A stretch of 35,381 nt of DNA from Acidobacteriaceae bacterium (GCA_003134435.1 PLBE01000245.1:14877-50257); one strand, 5' to 3'; counted from the stretch's first letter, positions 16,520 to 24,818 are shown. Notes: generated by a model from the letters alone, not told the origin. Translations and numbers: made by a program.

Positions 16520-16723
16520 ATGTTAGAAGGTCTGTTTCAACCCATGCATCTGCTGGTGATCTTCTTTATCGCGTTGCTGGTGTTTGGCCCCAAGAAGTTG
16601 CCCGAGTTGGGCAAGGGGCTGGGCGAGGGTATTCGTGCATTGAAAGACGGTATGAAAGATCAAAACAACAGCGAAGCGAAGGCCGAAGTCAAGCCCGAGG
16701 TCAAGCCGGAAAATAAGGCTTGA
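16520..16723 (+). CDS. tatA: Twin-arginine translocase subunit TatA/TatE
   Basis: This 67-aa protein has the TatA layout. There is a short N-terminus, one membrane helix (about 9-22), the hinge FGPKKLPELGKGLGEGI forming the amphipathic helix, and a charged Lys/Glu tail with KPEVKPE repeats. TatA oligomers form the conduit for folded twin-arginine proteins at the inner membrane. No tatB or tatC is nearby, which is common when tatA stands alone. The ATG at 16520 follows GGAGG at 16511-16515; the spacing is short (4 bases) but no better start exists. Family members TatA, TatB and TatE cannot be fully separated by sequence, but the length favours TatA/E. Confidence 0.95.
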   Translation: MLEGLFQPMHLLVIFFIALLVFGPKKLPELGKGLGEGIRALKDGMKDQNNSEAKAEVKPEVKPENKA

Positions 16724-16788
16724 AGTTCCGTTTTCAGATCTGCCCGGCAACTTTCTTCTTCACGCGTGCCGGATTCTCGTTTGTTCGA

Positions 16789-16794
16789 TATAAT
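16789..16794 (+). promoter_or_regulatory. Possible -10 element of the DUF481 gene
   Basis: TATAAT matches the sigma-70 -10 consensus exactly and lies 148 bp before the GTG start of the DUF481 gene. I see no good -35 hexamer at 16-18 bases upstream, so the call is tentative. If used, it would give a leader of about 140 bases. Confidence 0.35.
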
Positions 16795-16826
16795 TTCTGC
16801 ATCCAAAACTAAGTAATTGAGTGGCT

Positions 16827-16935
16827 GGAGGTTTTGTACCCACCTCCTGGCAGCGGGAGTTTGTTGTGTCCGCTAAGTTGATGTAGAACGTCCGGAACTA
16901 AGAAGTCCATTCCATTCTTTAATCCCTTAGGAGGG
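16827..16935 (+). promoter_or_regulatory. Structured 5' leader with competing pairings around the ribosome binding site
   Basis: GGAGGT (16827-16832) can pair with ACCTCC (16842-16847) across a 9-base loop. The overlapping CCTCCT (16843-16848) can instead pair with the ribosome binding site AGGAGG (16929-16934) of the DUF481 gene. A second small stem AGCGG/CCGCT follows the first. The two pairings exclude each other, which is the layout of a leader that can hide or expose its ribosome binding site. I do not match it to a known riboswitch. Confidence 0.35.
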
Positions 16936-16941
16936 TTTTTT

Positions 16942-18105
16942 GTGCATAAGAAACTGTTGGTAGGTATTTGTCTTTTATTTGCGATACCGGTATTAGCGAT
17001 CTCGGCGCTCGCCGACCAGGTCGTCCTGAAAAACGGCGACCGCTTGACGGGGTCGATTTCCAAGTCCGATGGTAAAGAACTCGTCATCAAGACCGATTAT
17101 GCGGGCGATGTAACCGTGAAGTTTGACGCAATTCAGAGTATTACTTCGGCAGGCGATTTGAACGTCACGCTGGGGGGCAAGACGGTAGTCGGTCCTGTAA
17201 CCACGAATGGAGACAATGTGGTGGTTACCACGAAGGCTGCGGGATCGGTCGAGGCGCCGAAAGCCTCGGTCACTTTAGTGCGCAGTCCGGCCGAGCAGGC
17301 GGCGTATGAGAAGAGCTTGCACCCGGGATTTGCAGAAGGCTGGGCGGGCGGCGCGAATCTGGGCTTTGCCCTGACGGCCGGCAACAGCGAAACCAAGAAT
17401 CTGAACATCGGTTTCAACGCGATCCGCACAGGGTTCCACGACAAGCTGATTCTCTACGAAACCACGACGTACGCGACCACGGGCAAACTCGCTCTGCAAC
17501 CTATCTCTCCTTCGCAAGTGACAGCGAACTCGAACAGCGGTGGACTCCGTTACGACCACGACTTCAGTCCGCGCGTGTTTGGATTCGGGAGTGCGGACTT
17601 CTTCAACAATTCACTGCAAAATCTCGATCTCCGCTACATTCTCGGAGGCGGCATTGGCTTGCACGCGATCAAGACTCCGAGCACGACGCTTGATCTGCTG
17701 GCTGGCATCAACTATACGCATGAAAGCTTCTCGGATCTGATGGAAACGAATCCGGCGCCGCCACCGACTACGCTCACGTATAACCATTCCGATCGCACAG
17801 CTGCATTGACGGTTGGAGATAATTTCACCCACAAGGTCGGAAAGAGCAGCGTCTTCACCCAGAGTTTTCTGCTCTATCCGAGCTTCAGTCAGACGAATAT
17901 CGCGTTTCCAGGGTTCACGCCCGATGATGTGCGGATTTTACGCGGGGCGGTCAACCTGGGCTTCGTGACCAAGTTGCATAAGTGGCTGGGCTGGCAAATC
18001 ACGATGGCGGACGTATTCGACAACCATCCGCTGGCATCGAATCCTCCGATCGAAAGGAACGACATCACGCTGGCGACTGGTCTGAACTTTTCGTTCACGC
18101 ACTAG
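16942..18105 (+). CDS. DUF481 (YdiY-type) outer-membrane protein
   Basis: This 387-aa protein has a signal peptide (core about 5-18, cleavage near ALA-D). A small N-terminal region follows (about 25-110) with the pattern VVLKNGDRLTGSISKSDGKELVIKT, and then a DUF481 beta-barrel domain (about 125-387). The barrel shows alternating strands such as WAGGANLGFALTAGNSETKNLNIGF and LRYDHDFSPRVFGFGSADFF, and ends in a strand with aromatic residues. DUF481 proteins are outer-membrane barrels of unclear function. The start is GTG at 16942, supported by a strong TTAGGAGGG six bases upstream. An intrinsic terminator lies 29 bp past the stop. Confidence 0.92.
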   Translation: MHKKLLVGICLLFAIPVLAISALADQVVLKNGDRLTGSISKSDGKELVIKTDYAGDVTVKFDAIQSITSAGDLNVTLGGKTVVGPVTTNGDNVVVTTKAAGSVEAPKASVTLVRSPAEQAAYEKSLHPGFAEGWAGGANLGFALTAGNSETKNLNIGFNAIRTGFHDKLILYETTTYATTGKLALQPISPSQVTANSNSGGLRYDHDFSPRVFGFGSADFFNNSLQNLDLRYILGGGIGLHAIKTPSTTLDLLAGINYTHESFSDLMETNPAPPPTTLTYNHSDRTAALTVGDNFTHKVGKSSVFTQSFLLYPSFSQTNIAFPGFTPDDVRILRGAVNLGFVTKLHKWLGWQITMADVFDNHPLASNPPIERNDITLATGLNFSFTH

Positions 18106-18133
18106 ATTCGTCGCGAGTGAGCACAGGTCATGT

Positions 18134-18163
18134 GGGGACGGGCTTTGCTCGTCCCCTGTTTTG
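18134..18163 (+). terminator. Intrinsic terminator after the DUF481 gene
   Basis: GGGGACG (18134-18140) pairs with CGTCCCC (18150-18156). The stem extends inwards by three pairs, including one G-T, leaving a 3-base loop. A T-rich run (TGTTTTG) follows. It lies 29 bp after the DUF481 stop and separates that gene from the amidase. Confidence 0.75.
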
Positions 18164-18223
18164 TCGCCTTTCGAAAACCGAGTTACTCTCTGATATATTT
18201 GGCGTTTCTTCGGAGGTCTATCC

Positions 18224-19105
18224 ATGTCCCGGAACGTGCGCTGTGGTCTGATCCAGGCAAGCAATGCGCTCAGTGCGAACCGCTCGCTGCCAGAGGTCAA
18301 GAAAGCGATGATCGAGAAGCACCTGAAGCTGATCGAGCAAGCGGCGAAAAAGAAGGTCAAGATTCTCTGCCTGCAGGAGCTTTTCTATGGTCCGTATTTC
18401 TGCGCGGAGCAGGACATTCGCTGGTACGACCTCACGGAACGGGTTCCCGACGGACCAACGACCAAGTTGATGCAAAAGATCGCGGCCAGGCACAAGATGG
18501 TGATCGTGGTTCCGGTTTATGAAGAGCAGATGCCGGGCTTGTACTTCAATAGTGCTGCCGTGATCGATGCCGACGGTAAGTATCTGGGCAAATATCGCAA
18601 GCACCATATTCCGCATGTGCACCCGGGATTCTGGGAGAAGTTTTATTTCACGCCAGGCGACCTGGGCTATCCGGTTTTTGAAACGAAGTATGCTCGAGTT
18701 GGCGTCTACATTTGTTATGACCGTCATTTTCCCGAGGGCGCGCGCGTGCTCGGATTGAATGGCGCGGAAATTGTCTTCAATCCCTCCGCCACGGTAGCGG
18801 GACTGTCGGAATATTTGTGGGAACTGGAGCAACCGGCGCATGCTGCGGCGAATGGCTACTTCGTGGGCGCGATCAACCGCGTGGGCAGGGAGAAGCCATG
18901 GAATATCGGCGAGTTTTACGGCAAAAGCTATTTCTGCAACCCGCGAGGCAAGATTGTGGCCCAGGCCAGCCGTACTAGGGATGAAGTGCTGGTCGCCGAT
19001 CTCGATCTCGATATGATTCAGGAAGTGAGAAGAGTCTGGCAGTTTTATCGTGACCGCCGTCCGGAGACTTACGGTGCGCTGACGACGCAGACGGGCCAAG
19101 AATAG
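18224..19105 (+). CDS. Beta-ureidopropionase / N-carbamoyl amidase (nitrilase superfamily)
   Basis: This 293-aa cytoplasmic enzyme is a carbon-nitrogen hydrolase. The catalytic triad is visible as E52 (LCLQELF), K126 (GKYRKHHIP) and C164 (YICYDRHFPEGAR). The segment FWEKFYFTPGDLGYPVFE is typical of the N-carbamoyl-beta-alanine / N-carbamoylputrescine amidase branch. The neighbouring dihydropyrimidinase and NCS1 transporter favour PydC-type beta-ureidopropionase: N-carbamoyl-beta-alanine to beta-alanine, CO2 and ammonia. An N-carbamoyl-D-amino acid amidase of a hydantoin pathway, or N-carbamoylputrescine amidase, remain possible. The ATG has CGGAGG at good spacing. A 22-bp inverted repeat starts one base after the stop. 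Confidence 0.9.
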   Translation: MSRNVRCGLIQASNALSANRSLPEVKKAMIEKHLKLIEQAAKKKVKILCLQELFYGPYFCAEQDIRWYDLTERVPDGPTTKLMQKIAARHKMVIVVPVYEEQMPGLYFNSAAVIDADGKYLGKYRKHHIPHVHPGFWEKFYFTPGDLGYPVFETKYARVGVYICYDRHFPEGARVLGLNGAEIVFNPSATVAGLSEYLWELEQPAHAAANGYFVGAINRVGREKPWNIGEFYGKSYFCNPRGKIVAQASRTRDEVLVADLDLDMIQEVRRVWQFYRDRRPETYGALTTQTGQE

Positions 19106-19167
19106 TTCTCAGTTCCCGGTTCTCAGTTCTCAGTGTGCCGGTTTTACTGAGAACCGGGAACTGAGAA
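19106..19167. repeat. Perfect 22-bp inverted repeat between amidase and transporter genes
   Basis: Bases 19106-19127 and 19146-19167 are exact reverse complements, separated by an 18-base loop. The arm is itself built from repeated TTCTCAGT units around TCCCGG, and the loop begins with one more partial copy. The left arm starts right after the amidase stop and the right arm ends 11 bases before the transporter ATG. There is no U-tract after it, so it is not a typical intrinsic terminator. Confidence 0.85.
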
Positions 19168-19178
19168 TTCTTACCGAT

Positions 19179-20591
19179 ATGTCTCCGACTTCGCGAATCG
19201 AATCCAGTCCGTTGTATAACGCCGACCTCGCGCCCGCGACCTCCGAGCGGCGCACCTGGGGCACCTACAGTTTTGCCGCGCTCTGGGTATCGATGTCGGT
19301 CAATATTCTGACTTACATGCTGGCCGCCAGCTTGATCCAGGGAGGGATGAACTGGAAGCAGGCGGTTGCCACCGTGTTCATCGGCAATACGATTGTGCTT
19401 ATCCCCATGCTGTTGAACTCGCATCCGGGAGCGCGCTACGGCATTCCGTTTCCGGTGCTGGCGCGGGCTTCGTTCGGAGTGCTGGGGGCGAATTTCGCGG
19501 CCGTGTTGCGTGCCCTAGTTGCCTGTGGATGGTTTGGCATTCAGACATGGATTGGGGGCGAGGCGATGAACACTTTGATCACGACCCTCGCGCCCACCTG
19601 GGGACAGGTCGCGCATGGCGATGCGATCTGCTTCCTCGCATTCTGGCTGATCAATCTGGCGGTGATTCTCAAAGGGATTGAGTACATTCGAGTGCTGCAA
19701 GGAAACAGCGCGCCGATTCTGCTGGCGGTGGGTCTCTTGCTGCTGGCGTGGGCGTACAAGTCGGCGGGTGGGTTTGGACCCATGCTAGCGGCGCCATCGC
19801 GCTTCGCGAGTTTTCCGGATTTTCTGAAGTTTCTGATCCCCGCGCTCAATGGGACAGTCGGTTTCTGGGCCACGTTGTCGCTGAACATCCCGGACTTCAC
19901 GCGCTTTGCACGCAGCCAGAGGCAACAGATCATTGGGCAAGCGCTCGGCCTGCCAACGACGATGACACTGTATTCGCTGATTGGAATCCTGGTGACTTCG
20001 GCGACAGTGGTGATCTATGGCACCGCGATCTGGGATCCAGTGCAGTTGCTGAGCCGGTTTCATTCGCCCTTGGCCGCGGTGATTTCGCTGCTGGCGATTC
20101 TGCTGGCGACGTTGAATGTAAACATCGGTGCCAATGTCGTTTCTCCGGCGAATGATTTTTCCAACCTGTGGCCGCGAAAAATCAGCTTTCGGACCGGCGG
20201 CGTAATCACCTGCTTCATGGGAATCGCTCTGATGCCGTGGAAGCTGCTGTCCAGCTACAGCACCTTCATCTTCGGCTGGCTGGGCGGTTACGCCGCGTTC
20301 CTGGGGCCGGTCGCGGGCATCATGATCTGCGACTACTTCGTGATCCGACGGCGAGTTCTGGTTGTTGATGATCTGTACTTGCGTGGTGGGGTCTACGAAT
20401 ATTCGCGTGGCTTTAACTGGCTGGCAGCCCTTGCGCTGGTTCTGGGAGCGGGCACGGCGCTGGTGGGATTGATCGTCGCTCCGTTGCGGGCGTTGTACGA
20501 CTATTCGTGGTTTGTTGGATTTGTGGTTTCATTTTGCGCTTACTATGGGCTGATGAAGCTATGGGCTGGCCCGAAAACGCCGATGTCGTAG
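19179..20591 (+). CDS. NCS1 family nucleobase/hydantoin transporter
   Basis: This 470-aa inner-membrane protein has about twelve helices and the NCS1 (Mhp1/CodB/Fur-type) pattern. The LSN signature region LASLIQGGMNWKQAVA, the substrate-site GWFGIQTWIGGEA and the cytoplasmic NIPDFTRFARSQRQQIIGQALGLP are all present. Family members import cytosine, uracil, allantoin or hydantoins with Na+ or H+. Its place between an amidase and a dihydropyrimidinase points to uptake of a pyrimidine, dihydropyrimidine or hydantoin. The ATG has no Shine-Dalgarno sequence and lies 11 bases after a strong hairpin, so translation may be controlled or coupled to the upstream gene. Confidence 0.93.
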   Translation: MSPTSRIESSPLYNADLAPATSERRTWGTYSFAALWVSMSVNILTYMLAASLIQGGMNWKQAVATVFIGNTIVLIPMLLNSHPGARYGIPFPVLARASFGVLGANFAAVLRALVACGWFGIQTWIGGEAMNTLITTLAPTWGQVAHGDAICFLAFWLINLAVILKGIEYIRVLQGNSAPILLAVGLLLLAWAYKSAGGFGPMLAAPSRFASFPDFLKFLIPALNGTVGFWATLSLNIPDFTRFARSQRQQIIGQALGLPTTMTLYSLIGILVTSATVVIYGTAIWDPVQLLSRFHSPLAAVISLLAILLATLNVNIGANVVSPANDFSNLWPRKISFRTGGVITCFMGIALMPWKLLSSYSTFIFGWLGGYAAFLGPVAGIMICDYFVIRRRVLVVDDLYLRGGVYEYSRGFNWLAALALVLGAGTALVGLIVAPLRALYDYSWFVGFVVSFCAYYGLMKLWAGPKTPMS

Positions 20592-20652
20592 CTGTCGTGA
20601 TGAGATTGCTCTTATCGCCGATGCCCGTTAGGAGTTGCAATCCTGGTTTTTA

Positions 20653-21645
20653 TCATCGAAAGGCCGGCACCACTTCCTCCTTATATTTCTCCAGTGTATC
20701 CTCTTCGTCTCCGCACATCAGATAGATGTTGAACTGAGTAACCCCTGCGCGAGCGAGCGCGCGAATTTTCTCAACGTGCGCCTCGGCGGGACCGAGCAGG
20801 CAGAAGCGGTCGGTCACTTCATCGGACACGAAGTTGCGGTTGCTGCTGTCGACTTCGCAGTGGTGAAGGTAATCGTAGTCTCCACGGTCGCGTATGTAGG
20901 AGGTCAGGGCAGGCGGGAGTTCTTCGGGCTTGTAGCGCGAAACCAGATCCACCACGTGATTCGAAACCAGGGCAGGGAACCAGCGCACGCGTTCTCGGCC
21001 GACTTTGATGTCGTCGGAAACCCAGACCGGCGCGGCGGCCATGATCTCGATTTTTCGCGGATCTTTGCCTGCGGCTTCGGCTCCTTTCTTGACGAAGCCG
21101 ATGCACCACTCGATCAGATCGGGATCGGCGAATTGCAAGACCACTCCGTCGCCGACTCGACCCGCCAACTCGAGGACTTTCGGTCCGTATCCCGCGACCC
21201 AGACCGGCGGAACGCCTCCGGTGGCCCAGCTAAGGCGCGCGGGACAGCCATCGTATTCGATTTCCTTTCCGCCTGTGAGGTCGCGGAAGGCCTTCACCGA
21301 CTCCTCCAACTGCGCGACCGTGACTGGCTTTTTGCCTAGCACTCGTCGCGAACTATCGCCGCGGCCGATGCCCAGTTGCATGCGTCCGCCGGAGATTAAG
21401 TTCAGGGTCGCAAACAGACTCGATGTCACCGTGATGTCGCGGGTCGCGGGATTGGTCACACAGGTGCCGAGGCGCATCCTCTTTGTGTTGGTCGCCATCA
21501 AGGTAAGCATGGGATAAGGTTCGAGCCAGAGGACATGGGAATCGAAGATCCAGCCGTAGTCGAATCCTGAAGCTTCCGCTTGACGGGTGAGATGGACGAT
21601 GCGGTCGACTGTCATGTCGGGTTTGATGGTGATGCCGAAGTGCAT
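20653..21645 (-). CDS. LLM-class flavin/F420-dependent oxidoreductase
   Basis: This 330-aa protein belongs to the luciferase-like monooxygenase superfamily, in the branch resembling F420-dependent methylene-H4MPT reductase. Key segments are MHFGITIKPDM at the N-terminus, LGTCVTNPATRD, SGGRMQLGIGRGDSSRR (cofactor phosphate loop) and PVWVAGYGPKVLELAGRVGDGVVLQ. It should be cytoplasmic. It sits on the opposite strand between the transporter and hydantoinase genes, within a pyrimidine/hydantoin locus. That position suggests a redox step in the same pathway, but the substrate is unknown. It does not closely resemble RutA. The ATG at 21645 is chosen over an upstream in-frame ATG because GAGGGGA precedes it and the family sequence begins there. 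Confidence 0.88.
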   Translation of the reverse strand: MHFGITIKPDMTVDRIVHLTRQAEASGFDYGWIFDSHVLWLEPYPMLTLMATNTKRMRLGTCVTNPATRDITVTSSLFATLNLISGGRMQLGIGRGDSSRRVLGKKPVTVAQLEESVKAFRDLTGGKEIEYDGCPARLSWATGGVPPVWVAGYGPKVLELAGRVGDGVVLQFADPDLIEWCIGFVKKGAEAAGKDPRKIEIMAAAPVWVSDDIKVGRERVRWFPALVSNHVVDLVSRYKPEELPPALTSYIRDRGDYDYLHHCEVDSSNRNFVSDEVTDRFCLLGPAEAHVEKIRALARAGVTQFNIYLMCGDEEDTLEKYKEEVVPAFR

Positions 21646-21800
21646 AGTGTCCCCTCGCCTGGATTGTGAGCTACGCCTCGTGTGTTCGGCAGTGTGGCGG
21701 CTGGGCGGGGCGCACAACGCTCCACCACCAAAATCGGCGCTCACAGTTTCGGTAGGTTAACATAAAGTTCTTACTTCGCCGACAAGGAGAAGACAGAGTC

Positions 21801-23192
21801 ATGGGCTTTGACACCATTATCGTCAACGGGCGCGTTGCCACCGCAACCGACACTTACACCAGCGATATTGCGATCAGCGACGGAAAGATCTCGGCCGTTG
21901 GGCAAAGCCTACCGCGTGAGAATGCGGGGAGAATTATCGAAGCGGCGGGCAGGTACGTGTTTCCGGGAGGAATCGACGTGCATACCCACCTCGACATGCC
22001 GTTTGGGGGAACGACGAGCGCGGATGATTTCGAGACTGGGACGCGCGCCGCGGCTTTTGGCGGGACGACTACTTTGATCGATTTCGCAATTCAGTACAAG
22101 GGCCAGACTCTGCGAACGGCGTTCGATGGGTGGATGCAAAAGGCTTCGGGCAAAGCGGTTTGCGATTTTGCGTTTCACTGCATCATCACGGACCTGGGGG
22201 ACGCGCAACTCGCCGAGATGAACGCGCTGGTGCGCGAAGGGGTTACGAGCTTCAAGTTGTTCATGGCGTATCCGGGCGTTTTCATGCTGGACGATGCGAG
22301 TATTTTCAAAGCGCTGCGGGCAACGGCGAAGAACGGCGGAATGGTCTGCATGCATGCCGAAAACGGGGGCGCGATTGATGTCATCGTGCAGCAGGCGCTG
22401 GCGGAAGGCAAGAAGGCGCCGAAGTATCATGCTTTGACACGTCCTACGACGGCGGAAGCGGAAGCCGTTTCGCGCGCGATTGCGCTGGCGGAAATGGCTG
22501 GAGCGCCTGTTTACATCGTGCATTTGAGTTGCAATGAGGCGCTCGAAAAAGTGCGTGAGGCGCGGGATCGCGGCCTGCCCGTCTACGCCGAGACTTGTCC
22601 GCAATATCTGTATCTCTCGCTCGAAAACTTCGATGCACCCGGTTTCGAGGGAGCGAAATATGTGTTTACGCCACCTTTGCGGGAGAAGTGGCATCAGGAA
22701 AAATTGTGGAATGGATTGAAAACCGATCATCTGCAGGTGGTTTCGACGGATCACTGTCCGTTTTGTTTCAAAGATCAGAAAGAGCTGGGACGCGACGATT
22801 TCACCAAGATTCCGAACGGAGGTCCGGGAATTGAGCATCGCATGAGCCTTATTTATTCGGGCGGGGTGGCGGGGGGACGATTCAGCGTAAACCGTTTCGT
22901 GGAGCTGGTTTCGACGACTCCGGCGAAATTGTTTGGGCTGTATCCGCGCAAAGGCACGATTGCCGTGGGCAGCGACGCTGACTTGGTGATCTTTGATCCG
23001 AATCGCAAGCATACGATCAGCGCAAAGACGCACCACATGCGCGTCGATTATTCGATGTTTGAGGGAATTCAGGTTACAGGTATGCCCGATGCGGTGCTGT
23101 CCCGCGGGCGTGTGGTGGTAGAAGGAGATAGGTTTCTGGGTCGAGCGGGGGCGGGAGACTTTCTCAAGCGGGCTCTCTACACCCAGCCCTAG
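21801..23192 (+). CDS. hydA: Dihydropyrimidinase / D-hydantoinase
   Basis: This 463-aa amidohydrolase opens dihydropyrimidine or hydantoin rings to N-carbamoyl amino acids. The binuclear metal site is visible: H61 and H63 (DVHTHLD), the bridging carboxylated K152 (TSFKLFMAYPG), H185, H241 (YIVHLSC) and D317 (STDHCPF). C-terminal segments NGGPGIEHRMSL and GTIAVGSDADLVIFD fit the dihydropyrimidinase family, and length is normal. AAGGAGAAG at proper spacing supports the ATG. It is divergent from the LLM gene across about 155 bp that should hold both promoters. With the amidase and the semialdehyde dehydrogenase it forms a reductive pyrimidine degradation route; a broader hydantoin substrate range cannot be excluded. 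Confidence 0.95.
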   Translation: MGFDTIIVNGRVATATDTYTSDIAISDGKISAVGQSLPRENAGRIIEAAGRYVFPGGIDVHTHLDMPFGGTTSADDFETGTRAAAFGGTTTLIDFAIQYKGQTLRTAFDGWMQKASGKAVCDFAFHCIITDLGDAQLAEMNALVREGVTSFKLFMAYPGVFMLDDASIFKALRATAKNGGMVCMHAENGGAIDVIVQQALAEGKKAPKYHALTRPTTAEAEAVSRAIALAEMAGAPVYIVHLSCNEALEKVREARDRGLPVYAETCPQYLYLSLENFDAPGFEGAKYVFTPPLREKWHQEKLWNGLKTDHLQVVSTDHCPFCFKDQKELGRDDFTKIPNGGPGIEHRMSLIYSGGVAGGRFSVNRFVELVSTTPAKLFGLYPRKGTIAVGSDADLVIFDPNRKHTISAKTHHMRVDYSMFEGIQVTGMPDAVLSRGRVVVEGDRFLGRAGAGDFLKRALYTQP

Positions 23193-23264
23193 CAGAGCGC
23201 TCCTGCGGAGGCGGGGATTCGCCCGCTTGGATCGGGACAAACCCGACCCCAAACAGCCTATGCT

Positions 23265-24818
23265 TTAATGCTTGTCGCCTTGCTCGACGAAGTATTTCCC
23301 AGTCTCTCCGGCAGAAAAATAGCGCGAAGTTACGGTCTTCTTGCGGGTGAAGAACTCGACCGCATCCCAGCCATGGACGTGCAGGTCGCCGAAGAAAGAA
23401 TCCTTCCAGCCGGAAAATGGAAAATAGGCGGGCGATGCGGCCACTCCGATATTCACCCCCACCATGCCGACTTCGATGCGACGGCTGTATTCGCGCACGG
23501 CGGCGCCGTTCTCTGTGAAAATCGACGTGCCATTGCCGCGGGGATCGCTATTCACCAGCGAAATCGCTTGTTCGAGCGTATCCACGTGCATCACGGAGAG
23601 TACGGGGCCAAAGATCTCTTCGCGGCATACGCGCATCTCGGGCTTGACGTGGTCCAGAATCGTTGGGCCGACAAAGTTTCCGCCGACGGGAACTCCTGCG
23701 GGACGCCTCCCATCCACGAGCAACTCCGCGCCTTCTTTCAACCCGCTCTCGATGGCTTGGTGAATGCGCTCGCAAGCGGCGCTCGAAATGACCGGTCCCA
23801 GGCTAGCTTTCGGATTCATGCCGTCTCCGGCAAGCAACTTTTCGGCGTCGGCTTTCAGGCGGTCCATGATTGCGGTTTGGGCGGAGCCCACTGTGACCAG
23901 AACGGAGCCAGCCATGCAGCGCTGGCCGGCATTGCCGAAAGCACTGCCGAGAACGTTCGAGACGGTTTTGTCGACGACCGCGTCCGGCATCACGACCATG
24001 TAATTCTTAGCGCCACCCAGCGCCTGCACGCGTTTGCCTTGTTCCGCGGCTCGGCGGTAGATGTATTTAGCAGTATTGACGGATCCGACGAAGGAAACGG
24101 CGCGAATTCCCGGACTGTCGAGGATTGCGTTAACCGCGTCATGCGCGCCATGCACTAGATTCACCACTCCGGGGGGCAGACCGATCTCTTCGAAAATGTG
24201 AAACATGATCTCCGAGGTGAGGGGAACCTGCTCGGACGGCTTCAAGACAAACGTGTTGCCGCAAACGATGGCGAAGGGCAGGAACCACATGGGCACCATG
24301 GCCGGAAAATTGAAGGGTGTGATAGCGGCGCACACGCCGATCGGCTGGCGAATGGATTCGGTATTGATGCCGCGGGCCACGCCTTCCAGGATCCGTCCCT
24401 GCATGGTCATGGGGGCCGCGCAGGCCACTTCGATGACTTCAAGAGAGCGCGTGATCTCGGCGCGGGCATCGGACAGCACCTTGCCTGATTCGCGGGTGAT
24501 GGAGGTGGCCAACTCGTCGATGCGCTGGCGGAATTTCTCCCGCAGCGCGAAGATGAACTCGGTGCGCTCGCCAATGGAACGTGTGCGCCAGTCGGGCAGG
24601 GCGGCGCTGGCGGCGGCGACCGCGGCTTCGATCTCGGCAACGCCCGAGAGCGGGAGGCGCGCCAGGACCTGGCCGTTCGCCGGGTTGGTCACGTCGAGAA
24701 GGGCGGATGCCTGCGCTTTTATCCAGCGGCCGCCGATGTAGTTAGAGAGAAGTCTCGCAGCGGATTTATCAATTGGCGTCTCGTGTGTCGCCGTTAGAGT
24801 ATTCGTTTCGGTTGTCAT
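23265..24818 (-). CDS. mmsA: CoA-acylating (methyl)malonate-semialdehyde dehydrogenase
   Basis: This 517-aa cytoplasmic aldehyde dehydrogenase has the MmsA pattern: ITPFNFPAMVPMWFLPFA, GSVNTAKYIY, ALGGAKNYMVVMPDA, and the catalytic C301 in GNAGQRCMAGS. The Glu that serves as general base in hydrolytic aldehyde dehydrogenases is replaced in the GGAKN segment, as expected for CoA-acylating enzymes. It converts malonate semialdehyde to acetyl-CoA (or methylmalonate semialdehyde to propionyl-CoA) with NAD+. Beside a pyrimidine locus, the malonate semialdehyde route from beta-alanine is the natural fit; the needed transaminase is not in the window. The start at 24818 follows AGGAGAG; the longer frame to 24920 lacks family similarity. 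It is convergent with hydA. Confidence 0.94.
   Translation of the reverse strand: MTTETNTLTATHETPIDKSAARLLSNYIGGRWIKAQASALLDVTNPANGQVLARLPLSGVAEIEAAVAAASAALPDWRTRSIGERTEFIFALREKFRQRIDELATSITRESGKVLSDARAEITRSLEVIEVACAAPMTMQGRILEGVARGINTESIRQPIGVCAAITPFNFPAMVPMWFLPFAIVCGNTFVLKPSEQVPLTSEIMFHIFEEIGLPPGVVNLVHGAHDAVNAILDSPGIRAVSFVGSVNTAKYIYRRAAEQGKRVQALGGAKNYMVVMPDAVVDKTVSNVLGSAFGNAGQRCMAGSVLVTVGSAQTAIMDRLKADAEKLLAGDGMNPKASLGPVISSAACERIHQAIESGLKEGAELLVDGRRPAGVPVGGNFVGPTILDHVKPEMRVCREEIFGPVLSVMHVDTLEQAISLVNSDPRGNGTSIFTENGAAVREYSRRIEVGMVGVNIGVAASPAYFPFSGWKDSFFGDLHVHGWDAVEFFTRKKTVTSRYFSAGETGKYFVEQGDKH

Noticed and set aside
18218-19099. A 293-codon minus-strand open frame almost exactly opposite the amidase gene
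   Set aside because: The plus strand has an intact catalytic triad and a good ribosome binding site. The antisense translation has no domain character and is a codon-bias shadow.
20592-20652. Weak stem AGGA/TCCT followed by TTTTT between the transporter and LLM genes
   Set aside because: Only four base pairs; too weak to call a terminator although the convergent position would suit one.
20653-21645. LLM enzyme as RutA (pyrimidine monooxygenase)
   Set aside because: The sequence resembles the F420/Mer-like branch and not RutA, and no other rut genes are present; the neighbours belong to the reductive pathway.
21909-23252. A 447-codon minus-strand open frame opposite hydA
   Set aside because: Its translation is Arg/His-rich without motifs, while hydA carries every metal ligand of its family. 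Long antisense frames are expected in GC-rich genes.
23193-23264. Small stems (GCGGG/CCCGC and TCGGG/CCCGA) between hydA and mmsA
   Set aside because: Five-base-pair stems without U-tracts in GC-rich DNA are expected by chance.
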